DNA of 49,297 nucleotides from Bradyrhizobium sp. WSM1743. GTDB lineage: Bacteria > Pseudomonadota > Alphaproteobacteria > Rhizobiales > Xanthobacteraceae. The position numbers and the translations under genes are program-made. Below are positions 40,183 to 49,297 of the stretch, in pieces (the first letter of the stretch is position 1; each line of letters begins with the position of its first letter). The stretch covers positions 201-49,497 of the forward strand of contig NZ_AXAZ01000064.1 in the NCBI RefSeq assembly GCF_000473065.1. The letters are read 5' to 3'. The notes beneath the pieces are model-generated. The model searched no databases and was not told the DNA's origin. It saw nothing but the letters and a program-made list of their open reading frames with translations.

Positions 40183-42462
40183 ATGTATCGACACAATGCG
40201 ATGTGGGATTCCGTCAAATTCGCTGCGGTGACCGCCGTCATGACGTCGATGGTGATGCCAGTTTCGGCCCAACAGTACCCACCGGCGGCGAGTCCACTTG
40301 CGGTGGCGCCTGCGGCAAATCGATATCCCGATGGTAGTAAACTTCAGGCGCAATATTCTTCAGTCAATCAGCCGTTGAATTTGCCGACGGCTCGAGCCGC
40401 CGCGCGCGCAGCTTCAGCGGGTTTTGCATCTGCCGCATCGGTGCAAACCGATTTGCCGGAGGGTTTTACACTCCTGGCCGCTCCAACGAGCCATATTGGT
40501 GGCTCTGATCAACTCAACGCTAACGCAGGCGCGAACGCAACTGCCAGCGCAATCCCCACGGCAGGTTCGACCGAAAAGTTCATCACAGTATTTCCCCTCG
40601 GATATCGCGGAATTCCACTGTCGAAGGGGAGCGACTACCTGACTGTCGTAAATGGCGATGGCCGTTTGCTGGTGACGCGCAAGCGTGGCATGCCGACGAA
40701 ATTCGACGCCACCCAGCCGACGATTTCCAGCAACGAGGCCGTTCAGATCGCCCGCAGGGACGCCGGCCCGAACTTCGCCGGCCTCGACCCTGAAAAAATT
40801 AAGCCCGAATTGCAGATTTTGGTCGACGAGCAGCAGAACGGCAATCTGTCGTGGACATTCACACTGAACTCCGGCTCGATCGCCGAGCCAGACGTGCGCA
40901 AATACTGGGTATCCGCGGTCGGAGAGCCCCGCGTGCTGCGTTGGGAAACCGAAATCTACCATACGCATAGCGGCGTAGTGAGCGGCAACATCTGGGCCAC
41001 AAGCCCGTTGCAGCCTACAGATAACCGGGCTTTTCCGGAGCTTGAGGTCACCCGTCTTTCCGACGGTGTCAAGCAGATCACCGGCGCCGATGGCCGGTAC
41101 GGTTACGCGACGCCGGCCGGCAGCACGGAAATCAGAGCGAAACTTCGCGGACCGTTTTTCATCATCAATAATCAGTCGGGTCCCGCACTCGAGAGCGCCC
41201 AGACGGGGCCGGCGTCTCCGCCGATCAACCTGAATTTCGGCGCCACGGGCGAGGACCAACTGGCGCAGGACTCCGCCTTCTACTGGGCGAACTTCGCTCG
41301 CGATCTCGCCCATACCATCCTCGCACCGGTCGACCTTCCCAATCTGCCGGTGCTGACCAACATCAACCAGACCTGCAACGCATTCTGGAACGGGTCGTCG
41401 CTGAACTTCTTCAAGGCGGGCGGCGTCTGCCCCAACACCGCGTATTCGGATGTTGTCATGCACGAATACGGTCACGGTATCGACGCTGCGAAAGGCGGCA
41501 TTGTGCACGCCGGTTACAGCGAAGGCTTCGGCGATTCGATGGCGGTTCTCGCCACACGTCAGCCGTGCGTTGGCCGCGACTTCTTCGGAGCAGGCACCTG
41601 TCTTCGACCGGCGACCGATGTGGTCCTCTGGCCAGCGGCAAGTCCGGACCCGCATGTAGTCGGTAGGCCATATGCGGGCTTTACCTGGGAGCTTATCCAG
41701 CAGCTCAAACAGACGTATTCGGATGACGAAGCCTATGCCATCGCGACCCGGCTGGTGCTCGGCGCCGCGGCCGCCAATCCGTCAGACGTTGCCGACGCGG
41801 TTCGCTTGAGCTTTATCGTTGATGACAACGACGCAAACCTGACAAACGGTACGCCGCACTTCCGCGCGTTAGCGAATGCCGCGGATTCCCGCAAGATTCC
41901 GCGTCCTGCTGATCCGGTCGTTGGCGGTTCCTCGGTCGGGGCCGCGGCGGCATTCCCATGGACTCCAGCGAAGGTCGTTTCCGCGAACGCCAACATCTTG
42001 CAGACGGCCATCCACCTCGATAGGCCGGGCAAATTGCACATATCGGCTAACACCAGCGCCCGCAGCACCGTTCCGGTCCAATTCCAGACCGGCGTCTACA
42101 ACGGTGCGGCAGCCAACGTCGTGTGGACCGATTCCTACCGCAACGTAGGTGTACCGGCGCCCAATCAATGGACTGACGTTACTACAATGTTCGCAATCGA
42201 TTTGCCCGCTGGCGACCACACGATTTATTGGAAGATCTGGATCACGGGTGGCTCCCTGACATTCAGTTCGGGAACGCTCCTGCTTGAAGGCTTCGAGCCA
42301 GCCGGCGGCCCAATGGCGATCGCGGCCGCAGAAGAAGAGGCTCCCGGATCGAGCTTGACAACGGTAGGTGCTGCGACCACGACCCCTAGTCCCCCCCGGA
42401 TACCGTCGATCGCCATTTCGCGCGACGAGGCCGGCCGAGGGATCACCGTGGTGAATCAGTGA
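40183..42462 (+). CDS. exported M36/thermolysin-like zinc metalloprotease
   Basis: A 759-residue protein with an AGGGAGG ribosome binding site and a signal peptide (KFAAVTAVMTSMVMPVSAQQ). Residues about 90-300 form an FTP/PepSY-like propeptide (YRGIPLSKGSDYLTVVNGDG). The zinc site is VVMHEYGHGIDAAKGG near residue 426 with the third ligand in YSEGFGDSMAVL near 446, the gluzincin pattern of fungalysin/thermolysin relatives. The protease part ends near residue 575. The last 150 residues look like a beta-sandwich (KLHISANTSARSTVPVQFQT), perhaps a binding domain. It is expected to be secreted or periplasmic. A CRP-like site lies upstream and a hairpin downstream. Confidence 0.85.
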   Translation: MYRHNAMWDSVKFAAVTAVMTSMVMPVSAQQYPPAASPLAVAPAANRYPDGSKLQAQYSSVNQPLNLPTARAAARAASAGFASAASVQTDLPEGFTLLAAPTSHIGGSDQLNANAGANATASAIPTAGSTEKFITVFPLGYRGIPLSKGSDYLTVVNGDGRLLVTRKRGMPTKFDATQPTISSNEAVQIARRDAGPNFAGLDPEKIKPELQILVDEQQNGNLSWTFTLNSGSIAEPDVRKYWVSAVGEPRVLRWETEIYHTHSGVVSGNIWATSPLQPTDNRAFPELEVTRLSDGVKQITGADGRYGYATPAGSTEIRAKLRGPFFIINNQSGPALESAQTGPASPPINLNFGATGEDQLAQDSAFYWANFARDLAHTILAPVDLPNLPVLTNINQTCNAFWNGSSLNFFKAGGVCPNTAYSDVVMHEYGHGIDAAKGGIVHAGYSEGFGDSMAVLATRQPCVGRDFFGAGTCLRPATDVVLWPAASPDPHVVGRPYAGFTWELIQQLKQTYSDDEAYAIATRLVLGAAAANPSDVADAVRLSFIVDDNDANLTNGTPHFRALANAADSRKIPRPADPVVGGSSVGAAAAFPWTPAKVVSANANILQTAIHLDRPGKLHISANTSARSTVPVQFQTGVYNGAAANVVWTDSYRNVGVPAPNQWTDVTTMFAIDLPAGDHTIYWKIWITGGSLTFSSGTLLLEGFEPAGGPMAIAAAEEEAPGSSLTTVGAATTTPSPPRIPSIAISRDEAGRGITVVNQ

Positions 42463-42468
42463 CGCGAA

Positions 42469-42500
42469 GGAAGGGGGCGGACGATTGGTCCGCCCCTTCC
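42469..42500 (+). terminator. strong hairpin after the protease gene
   Basis: GGAAGGGGGCGGAC and GTCCGCCCCTTCC pair around the loop GATTG, giving a 13-bp stem with one bulged G. It begins 7 bases after the protease stop. No U-run follows, so it may act as a Rho-dependent end or a 3'-protective structure. Confidence 0.6.
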
Positions 42501-42549
42501 CAACCGACGTAGCCTTAGAAATGCCCCATCTCGCGCCGAAAAATCATTG

Positions 42550-43032
42550 ATGCGACCTCAATCCCGAAGGATCTTTTTATTGTTGCTCGCCTTGGCGGTT
42601 GCATGCATGGTGCCGCTGCGCCTTGCGCAGGCGGCGGATTGCCCGGCAAAACCGATGTTGACTATCAAGGACTCGCAGGACGGGTTTGCCGGAAAAACCG
42701 GCACGATCTGGACCATCAAACCCGATTGCAGCTTCGAGGTCGCACGATTTCACGGCGAGAACGTCAGCGCGCCGCATGCGAAGGGACAGCTCACGCCTGA
42801 GCAGCAGTCGCGGCTCGCCGCCGTTCTCTCCACCGAGGACGTCGCAACACTGCCGGCGCACACAGGTCAGCCCGCACCGGTCAATTCCCGACAGATTTCA
42901 ATCGAATACGGCGGAAAAACCGCGGTGCTCGATCTAGGGACGAGCGATCCGGCCGCGTTGGGAAATTTACCCGAGTCGGGACGGCGAGTCATGGAGATCA
43001 GCAAGGCTGTCAAAGGCGTGACCGGCGAGTAG
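42550..43032 (+). CDS. small exported hypothetical protein
   Basis: A 160-residue protein from the ATG at 42550 with a signal peptide (RRIFLLLLALAVACMVPLRL...AQAADC). The mature part contains LTIKDSQDGFAGKTGTIWTI, then QLTPEQQSRLAAVLSTEDVA and NSRQISIEYGGKTAVLDLG. The pattern resembles small periplasmic proteins of unknown function from alphaproteobacteria. Cys pairs are absent. It starts 88 bases after the protease stop, beyond the hairpin, and may be a separate unit. Confidence 0.6.
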   Translation: MRPQSRRIFLLLLALAVACMVPLRLAQAADCPAKPMLTIKDSQDGFAGKTGTIWTIKPDCSFEVARFHGENVSAPHAKGQLTPEQQSRLAAVLSTEDVATLPAHTGQPAPVNSRQISIEYGGKTAVLDLGTSDPAALGNLPESGRRVMEISKAVKGVTGE

Positions 43033-44545
43033 TTTTCTACTATTGCAGCCACCATCGTCGCGTCGATCCTGCTCCGTCTTCTCGCCGCGTGCGCCGGAGC
43101 GCGCTTGTCGCAAGCTTCGGCGATTTGAAGATGACTTGAGGACGAACGCTCTGTGGACCGACATGTGCCGCACTGTTACTCGATGCGCTAACGTCCTGCT
43201 GGGCTCTAAGACCAAATCACTTGCAAAGGGATCAGAAGCTGGGCGGTCTCGGCTCTCACCGGAACGGCGTTGCTGTCGCCGGCCCTAGCTGATGATGAAT
43301 GGAGCCGAGAGGTTTAACTCTGTCATCGTAACCGGGAAGCCGACGTCATGCCGGAACTCCTGGTACACGCCCTCCTTCGGGACCATCAAGCCTCGCCGTG
43401 AGATCACATAGCAGCTGCTCGAACATCTGACAGGGCGCATTCCGCCAACTGCGCGGGACGTCGGGCTGCAGGCGATAGCAATGCCTCTAAGCATGGTTGC
43501 GGTCCGGATTGAACGATGCTGAGCAAGTTCAAAAACGGCCCCAGCCGCATGATGGAGTAAACAGCCGGGGCCGGAATTCCCATTCCATGTGCCGCAATCG
43601 GCGGTACGCAGCACGCTTCAAGAGCAGGCACACAGAAGCTAACGAACCATTTCGAGAGAGCTGGTCGGCTCGTTCGGCTCGATGCGAGTCGCCGATACGT
43701 TACGTCTGCCGCTTCACTGAGCTGTTGTACGATTTCCCTAGTCCTTTTGGGGCTTCAACGCGTGCCAGCACTCTTGGGATCGTGTTGTGCGCAGGAAGGG
43801 CCCGCCACCACCCAATGGGTGGCCAAGTTGCCAATGTTGATGTCCTGGTACAGCGACGCGGAAGTAACCGCTCGCGCAAAAGAACGAGCTGTAACAGGAG
43901 GGAGACCAACTCCTGCCGCTGCGACATACAAAATACAAAGATACCGGCGTCGGCTTCTCGAGTAGCGCCAGCTGATCAAAAAACTTGCATTCGATTCGAA
44001 ATGGGTGTCAGATTTCAACGAGGCAATTGCACGCCTGACAGCTGCCCACAAAACGGCGCCGTACCGGATTCGCCGTTATTTTAACTGGCAGCGTCGATGC
44101 CATCGGCAGGCGCCCAGAACAGAAATTCCTGAGTTTGATTGGCCCGCTCACTGACGAGAGGTTCGAGCGGCGTTTATTACGCCATACTTTTCGACGCACG
44201 CAACGTCGGCGCGACCGCAACTTTACTTGAAGGGGCATGCTATGCGCAAAGCATTTTTTGCGATCTTCGTAGCCGTCATGATCGAAACAAGTGTCAGCCC
44301 CACCTGAGCGGAGCAAGGCACTTGGTACACGCTCTACTGTCACAACAATTCCGAAAGAGGCACTTGCCGCTGATGCGGCGCACTGCGGGCGAAATCAACT
44401 TGGATTTTTCGTTTGCACGCAGAAACCTTTTGATGCGCGTGCACATTGGCAGCACCACCTCGAGCGCGAGTCTCAGGACCGTCATTTGGCCTCGAAACTG
44501 AGCGCGTCCATTCTGTGAGTGGGGCGATCATCATCGGAGGATTCG
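43033..44545. other. gene-poor region with possible relics
   Basis: About 1.5 kb without a gene I can support. A frame beginning near 44242 starts like a signal peptide (MRKAFFAIFVAVMIETSV) but stops after 21 codons. Another frame beginning at 44291 continues with AHCGRNQLGFFVCTQKPFDA to 44518. Together they look like a broken small exported protein. Other open frames on both strands have no recognisable features. Confidence 0.4.
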
Positions 44546-47500
44546 ATGGCAACAACTCCAATTGTGATCAATAGCGTTAGCGATCTCCAGGCGATTCAGA
44601 ATGATATGTCGGGATATTATGTTCTAGGAGCGGACATTGATGCCGCCGGACTTAGCTTCGTATCCATCGGAAGCGCTACAAATCCGTTCACCGGGACATT
44701 TGACGGGCAAGGACACACAATTAGCAACCTGACGATCAATAACGTTACCGACCCCGACACGGGTCTGTTCGGATACGTTGGCGCAACCGGCGTGATCATC
44801 AATGTGGGATTGATCGATGAGACAACAACGTCATCGCACGTCTATGTCGGAGGTCTCGCGGGCGAGAACTTTGGAACGATAGCGCGATGTTACGTGAGCG
44901 GCACAGTCAGCGGTGTCAATTACGTTGGCGCATTAGTCGGGCTCAATGGCACCTCAGGCAGCATCACTCAGTCGTATGCGACTGGAACAGCCGATGGCCA
45001 ACTCGATGTCGGCGGGCTAGTGGGGGTAAACCAGGGAACGATTATTGAAACATATGCTACTGGCACGACAAATCCTTCAGGCAGACCAGGGGTGGCGATC
45101 GGCGGCTTAGCTGGGCTCAACACCGGCAGTATCACTCAATCTTATGCAATAGGCACTGTTGGTTTGGGGGGTGGATTTGGTCTAGGCGGTCTAATCGGCT
45201 CCGGCGTAGGCACTATCGCGGCCAGCTATTGGGATACTGAAACCACAGGTCGCTCTACAAGCGCCGGCGGCACAGGTCTGACGACCGCCCAACTAGAATC
45301 CGGGATACTGCCGGACGGGTTTGATCCAACAATTTGGATTGACGTTGCGGGACAATCTCCAGCTCTTCGCTGGCAAACAGCTGCGCCTTTAGAAAACCAT
45401 GCGCCTGTCGCGTCAAACGTCACGGCCAACGCGAATGAGGACACTAACGATCCAATAGTGAAATTGGTGGCATCTTTCACAGACGCAGATCTCAGTGACA
45501 CCTTCACCTTCTCGATTGACCCGACCGGAATGGTTGGCAAAGTCATCAACAACAACGACAGGACGTTCACCTACGACCCGAACGGAAAATTCGAGTACCT
45601 TAGCGTCGGTGAAACCGCGGCAGATTCGTTCACCTACAGCGTCACGGACAACCATGGTGCGAGCTCTACAGCAACGGCGACGGTGACCATCCACGGGGAA
45701 AATGATGCGCCATCGGCTCGTGCTGACGTAGCGGTTGTTGAGAAGGGCGCGTCGGTAACCGCTGACGCTGCGAATGGAGTGCTGGTCAACGATAGCGATA
45801 CCGATAGGCATGACATATTGCACGTCAGCAGCGTGAACGGGCTTAGCGCCAATGTCGGCCGTGTGGCCATCGGTTCATACGGATCGCTAACGCTCAGTCC
45901 TGACGGCAGCTACAGTTACTCTGCTAACAGAAACATTCCAGGGCTGACGAATAACGGTGACGTCCAGGACACCTTCCTTTACACAGTTGACGACGGACAC
46001 GGCGGTACAGCGTCCTCGACATTGACTGTAACAGTGCAAACTCAAAACGCCTTGAGTAGTGGACCAGTCTTCTCGATCCGGCCGCTCGACGCGGACAAGA
46101 ACGAAGGCAACAGCGGCGCCACGCCGTTCACGTTCGTAGTTACTCGTGATGGCAACGCAAGTGGTGCGGCAAGAGTCGATTGGAAGGTTGGTCCTGCCAA
46201 CGCGGTCACGGCAGATGGCCTGGATTTTGTGGGAGGCACGTTTCCTGCCGGGACAGTCACTTTCGGCGTAGGCGAGTTCAGTAAGACAATCACGGTCAAT
46301 GTTGAGGGCGACACGTTTTACGAGAGCAGCGGGAAGGCCGAAAATTTCGTTGTAACTCTATCAAATCCAAGCGCCGGCGCTACGATACGCCCGACCCAGG
46401 ACAGCGCCGTTGGCCACATTCACAATGACGATCTACCACTTCAGGATGCCGCAAAAATCTTTGCAGCCTTGGGGACAGAAGGGGAGATAGTGGCGCTCGC
46501 TCAACTTGCACAAGCAGCTTATCATCTAGTTCCAAGTATTGAGAAGCCAGGAGCTGGTATAAACAATCCGGACGGAATTGCTGATTACTACTACGCTGCG
46601 CTACCAGCGGGAATGCAGGTTCTAACAGCTTCGGAACTCCCATCAATATCTCCCCAGAGCGTTGCCGGTGACCTCAATTTTCCCAACTTTGGATTGCTAG
46701 ACGGAATTTATATTAACGGCAACGCGGCCGCCTTGGTCATCCGATCAGCCGACTCTCTATTCATCGCCTTTCGCGGAACGAACGATTCCCCGAATATAGT
46801 TCAGGACGTAGCCGGCGGCCTCTCTGGGCACGGAGGGACACCGGATTCAAATGATTGGTCAGTGTTTGGCGGAATGCCTCACCACTACGATCTTTTGCAG
46901 CCTCTCGTAACTGCCATCGATCACTACCTCTCGATTCATGCTGATATTAGCCACGTCTATGTCACGGGCCATAGTCTTGGTGCCAGCATGGCTCAAAGGT
47001 TTATGAGTGACGACATCCTAGACAATCATGCTCAAGTATCATTCCAAGCAGTTACGTTCGCGAACCCTGGATTCGACTTCTCAATATCCCTAGATGATCC
47101 GCGAATAGTGAATATCGATATATTGGGTGATCCGGTTCTAGGACTATCGCCATATGCCGTGCGTGGCGACATGTATCAAATCGTGGACAATGATTTCAGC
47201 TGGGGTGGAAGAAGCCTTCATGATATGAGCCTTTACTTAGATGCAGTACGGTTCCTAAATTCGCAACACGATAGTGTTCCGCAATCGGATCTGAACGCGA
47301 ACGGGACACGTGACCTGGTGAATTTCTACACCAATATCAAGTACACGGGTGATACATCTGATCCGTGGAGCGTCACGCTCGCAACAGGAGTTGTACCCTC
47401 GCCTCAGCTCCTTCAATTAGTACCAAACGTCAATCTCAATCACCGCGATGTCATTGGCGTAACTGGCGGCGGAACGCTGACTGGTGGGCCACAGAATGAT

Positions 47501-47728
47501 GTGTTCACGTTCGCGCCCGGATTCGGGCCAGTCACAGTCACGGATTTTCGTCCCGGGCAGGACACCATTCAAATCGACCCCTCTCTATTCCGGAATGCCA
47601 AGGCAGTCATGGCTCATGCTCATGACGTAAACGGCGACGTTGTAATTGCGTATGATGCAAATGACACGATTACGCTGCTAGACGTGACAAAATCCCAGCT
47701 GCACCTGACCGATTTTCAGATTGTTTGA
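44546..47728 (+). CDS. large type I-secreted lipase with GLUG, cadherin-like and Calx-beta domains
   Basis: A 1060-residue protein from the ATG at 44546, chosen because GGAGG lies six bases before it. There is no N-terminal signal peptide. Residues about 60-240 hold GLUG repeats (VGGLAGENFGTIARCYVSGT). About 285-390 and 395-500 are cadherin/VCBS-like domains (NDAPSARADVAVVEKGASV). About 505-620 is a Calx-beta domain (FSIRPLDADKNEGNSGATPF). About 640-900 is a class-3 lipase with SLFIAFRGTND and the nucleophile elbow VYVTGHSLGASMAQ near residue 808. The C-terminus has one RTX-like turn (LTGGPQNDVFTF) and DFRPGQDTIQID, as in type I secretion signals. It probably acts outside the cell as an adhesive lipase. 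No secretion genes are in the window. Confidence 0.87.
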   Translation: MATTPIVINSVSDLQAIQNDMSGYYVLGADIDAAGLSFVSIGSATNPFTGTFDGQGHTISNLTINNVTDPDTGLFGYVGATGVIINVGLIDETTTSSHVYVGGLAGENFGTIARCYVSGTVSGVNYVGALVGLNGTSGSITQSYATGTADGQLDVGGLVGVNQGTIIETYATGTTNPSGRPGVAIGGLAGLNTGSITQSYAIGTVGLGGGFGLGGLIGSGVGTIAASYWDTETTGRSTSAGGTGLTTAQLESGILPDGFDPTIWIDVAGQSPALRWQTAAPLENHAPVASNVTANANEDTNDPIVKLVASFTDADLSDTFTFSIDPTGMVGKVINNNDRTFTYDPNGKFEYLSVGETAADSFTYSVTDNHGASSTATATVTIHGENDAPSARADVAVVEKGASVTADAANGVLVNDSDTDRHDILHVSSVNGLSANVGRVAIGSYGSLTLSPDGSYSYSANRNIPGLTNNGDVQDTFLYTVDDGHGGTASSTLTVTVQTQNALSSGPVFSIRPLDADKNEGNSGATPFTFVVTRDGNASGAARVDWKVGPANAVTADGLDFVGGTFPAGTVTFGVGEFSKTITVNVEGDTFYESSGKAENFVVTLSNPSAGATIRPTQDSAVGHIHNDDLPLQDAAKIFAALGTEGEIVALAQLAQAAYHLVPSIEKPGAGINNPDGIADYYYAALPAGMQVLTASELPSISPQSVAGDLNFPNFGLLDGIYINGNAAALVIRSADSLFIAFRGTNDSPNIVQDVAGGLSGHGGTPDSNDWSVFGGMPHHYDLLQPLVTAIDHYLSIHADISHVYVTGHSLGASMAQRFMSDDILDNHAQVSFQAVTFANPGFDFSISLDDPRIVNIDILGDPVLGLSPYAVRGDMYQIVDNDFSWGGRSLHDMSLYLDAVRFLNSQHDSVPQSDLNANGTRDLVNFYTNIKYTGDTSDPWSVTLATGVVPSPQLLQLVPNVNLNHRDVIGVTGGGTLTGGPQNDVFTFAPGFGPVTVTDFRPGQDTIQIDPSLFRNAKAVMAHAHDVNGDVVIAYDANDTITLLDVTKSQLHLTDFQIV

Positions 47729-47836
47729 GTAAAGCCAAAATCTATACCAATTCACAGTCCACAGCTGCGGGGGCAAGCGCACGCTGTTTGCCCGGCAGTT
47801 GCTATGATGTTGGCATGAACCGAGCCCCAGTTCAAT

Positions 47837-48289
47837 TTGGACGACGCGGTGTCCCTCATCCGCGGGTCTCTCGTAGTCTTAGGAGTCAGTTTTATCAGCA
47901 TGGAAATCGCTGGTGTCGTGGGGCTCATCCACACGTTCTTCCATTACTATCTGCTGCATTTCTTGCCTGTTTTGTTGTCACTTCCGATTGCGTACATCTG
48001 TTTTGATAAGCTCTTAGAAATTGCTGAGACCCGGGCTGGACTCAAGGTCACGAAGTCCGTGATGCTAATTGCAGTGCTGTTTATGGCGAACTTCGTTTTC
48101 CGCGAATACATGGTCATCATCGCACCGGTCGGATTCAACATGTTTCTGTTTTCTCTTCGTTCCTTTCTTCAAGGGACCGTTCCAAATGGGGCTATGTTTT
48201 ATGCGGCTGTCGTGCCTCAATTGACGTTCTATTCCGTTTTGCTAATCGCTTTTACCGTTTTACTAACTAGGCGAATGCGTACATCTTGA
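47837..48289 (+). CDS. small integral membrane protein
   Basis: A protein of about 146-150 residues with four hydrophobic segments (LVVLGVSFISMEIAGVVGLI, YYLLHFLPVLLSLPIAYICF, SVMLIAVLFMANFVF, LTFYSVLLIAFTVLL). The start is unclear: a TTG at 47837 or a GTG at 47849 are possible. No family is recognised. It stands alone after the lipase gene. Confidence 0.5.
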   Translation: MDDAVSLIRGSLVVLGVSFISMEIAGVVGLIHTFFHYYLLHFLPVLLSLPIAYICFDKLLEIAETRAGLKVTKSVMLIAVLFMANFVFREYMVIIAPVGFNMFLFSLRSFLQGTVPNGAMFYAAVVPQLTFYSVLLIAFTVLLTRRMRTS

Positions 48290-48466
48290 TCCAAACAGGC
48301 TAAGATCGAGAGCCTTTAGGGTCGAAATCACATCCTGCGAAGTGCGACTCAGCCTCGATCTCCGGTCTTTGGCGACGTTCCGCAGCCGGTCTTCGTCTTG
48401 GCCAAGGTCCTCAGCGGCACGAGTGATTGTCGTGACGGGATGGACTTTGTTTGTGTGCATGATCAC
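48263..48466 (-). CDS. doubtful short protein, probable relic
   Basis: The N-terminal half (HPVTTITRAAEDLGQDEDRL) resembles a recurring motif of small alphaproteobacterial hypothetical proteins. The second half (RSRLSRTSQDVISTL) does not continue it, so this may be a truncated copy. It overlaps the end of the membrane-protein gene. Confidence 0.3.
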   Translation of the reverse strand: MIMHTNKVHPVTTITRAAEDLGQDEDRLRNVAKDRRSRLSRTSQDVISTLKALDLSLFGSRCTHSPS

Positions 48467-48688
48467 GCATCTCGGGACGACATCCCGCCGGGATTACTGA
48501 TTGAGCTTGCGTGTGCGTACTCTGGCGCCTGCGGAGGGGGCGTTTCCATGACAGTCAAGCGCTCCGGCCGCCGTCGGTTGAAGTCGCTGGAGGGATAGAG
48601 CTCATCGCCCGGAACTGCATGCGTTCGCAGTTTGATCTTGAGCGAGAGCGTGATATCAAGCCGCTCCCAATCAACTCCGGAGATCTAG

Positions 48689-48877
48689 ATGGCAAAGAAG
48701 TCCACGAAGAAGAAACTCGTCCGCAAGGAATACACGGCGACCGACATCAAACTGTTGAAAGCGCATTCGAGAGCCAGAACTCCGGTTTCGAAATTGTCTA
48801 AGATGATGAAACGATCGGAAGGTTCGTTGAGACAGAAGGCACGGGTGCTAGGGATAGGCCTCGGCCATCAACGCTAG
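48689..48877 (+). CDS. small basic protein, possible DNA-binding
   Basis: A 62-residue protein: MAKKSTKKKLVRKEYTATDI followed by LLKAHSRARTPVSKLSKMMK and RSEGSLRQKARVLGIGLGHQ. The N-terminus is Lys-rich. The rest looks like a small helix-turn-helix of the SANT/Myb-like type (TPVSKLSKMMKRSEGSLRQKA). GGAG lies about ten bases before the ATG. Similar small basic proteins are common in rhizobial genomes. The function is unknown. Confidence 0.6.
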   Translation: MAKKSTKKKLVRKEYTATDIKLLKAHSRARTPVSKLSKMMKRSEGSLRQKARVLGIGLGHQR

Positions 48878-49035
48878 CTCGTTACAGAGGGGCTTCATCG
48901 CACTGCGTGAGGGGTACATAACGGAGCGCGATGTCTTCAAACGACGCGCGTCCCGAATCCCACAGCAGGCGTGCGGTACAAGTTCTGCCGAAGTGAATAA
49001 GAAATGTGCTTCAGTGGTTCTAAAGCGTGATGGCA

Positions 49036-49297
49036 TTAAGTTCGATAGCCTGAATTTTTGAGGTAGTTGGCGCACTCCTCGGCGGTGAAGGCATCGAGTG
49101 CGTGGCCGATTGCGGCGCAGACCGCGTCCACGGTTCGCGCGGCAGCTTTGCGAAGCAGGTGCTTGAGCTTGGCAAAGACCTGTTCGATCGGGTTCAGGTC
49201 GGGCGAGTATTTTGGCAGGAAGAAGAGTTTGGCGCCGACCGAACGGATCAGCTGGCGAACCGCTTTGCTCCTGTGGCTGCCGAGATTATCCAAGACG
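49036..49297 (-). CDS. IS630-family transposase, C-terminal part (runs off window)
   Basis: The readable end is LDNLGSHRSKAVRQLIRSVG, AKLFFLPKYSPDLNPIEQVF and AKLKHLLRKAAARTVDAVC, ending NYLKNSGYRT. This is the C-terminal DDE half of an IS630-type transposase: the second Asp in LDNLGSH and the final acidic residue in NPIEQ. The gene enters from the right edge. Its N-terminal half, and the right end of the element, lie outside the window. Confidence 0.85.
   Translation of the reverse strand, partial: VLDNLGSHRSKAVRQLIRSVGAKLFFLPKYSPDLNPIEQVFAKLKHLLRKAAARTVDAVCAAIGHALDAFTAEECANYLKNSGYRT

Noticed and set aside
40414..41655. A 413-residue minus-strand open frame opposite the M36-like protease
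   Set aside because: The plus-strand protein has a signal peptide, propeptide and zinc motifs; the opposite frame is an Arg-rich shadow typical of GC-rich coding DNA.
43497..44084. A 195-residue plus-strand open frame
   Set aside because: Arg/Ser-rich composition without domain, ribosome binding site or secondary-structure logic; likely a chance frame in a gene-poor region.

Overview
The window looks like accessory, symbiosis-island-type DNA from a Bradyrhizobium-like alphaproteobacterium. That is an inference from several signs: a type III secretion tts-box in front of a small effector-like gene, IS21/IS110/IS630 transposases of rhizobial type, many decayed genes, and mixed base composition. 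No housekeeping genes or intact rRNA/tRNA genes are seen.

Layout. 1-1150: nested IS21-family remains (a partial istA, a terminal-repeat array, a decayed istA). 1386-3076: an outer-membrane beta-barrel gene broken by a frameshift. 3688-11574: a two-gene minus-strand operon, an NRPS (A-PCP-C-A-PCP-C/E-like) followed 3 nt later by a MATE exporter; several NRPS active sites are degenerate. 11.7-13.7 kb: fragments of EAL and prolyl-oligopeptidase genes. 14.5-16.2 kb: a probable type III effector with a tts-box, bracketed by two diverged direct repeats. 16.3-18.5 kb: a RiPP locus with a sigma-54-type promoter, a Nif11-leader precursor with a valine-rich tail, and a PoyD-like radical SAM epimerase. 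19-24 kb: a tRNA-Gly fragment, a frameshifted conserved gene, a secreted HExxH protein, and conjugative-element remnants (TraG-like, DUF3768).

24.2-27.4 kb: a compact ubiquitin-like conjugation operon (Ubl, E2-like, JAMM peptidase, E1) divergent from a WYL-domain regulator. A strong sigma-70-like promoter and a 7-bp inverted repeat lie between them. The gene order matches Bil-type antiphage operons. 27.5-35.5 kb: one 2644-residue secreted SpvB/FG-GAP/RHS protein with a unique C-terminal tip. 35.76-37.32 kb: an IS110-family element with 15-bp inverted repeats that cuts a GNAT gene. 38.3-39.7 kb: a P-loop ATPase of mobile-element type. 40.2-43.0 kb: an exported M36/thermolysin-like protease with a perfect CRP-type palindrome upstream, and a small exported protein. 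44.5-47.7 kb: a large type I-secreted lipase with GLUG, cadherin-like and Calx-beta domains. The right edge holds small hypotheticals and a partial IS630 transposase.

The two most interesting systems are the Nif11/epimerase RiPP locus and the Ubl/E2/JAMM/E1 operon with its WYL regulator. All family assignments come from reading motifs by eye; no database searches were run.
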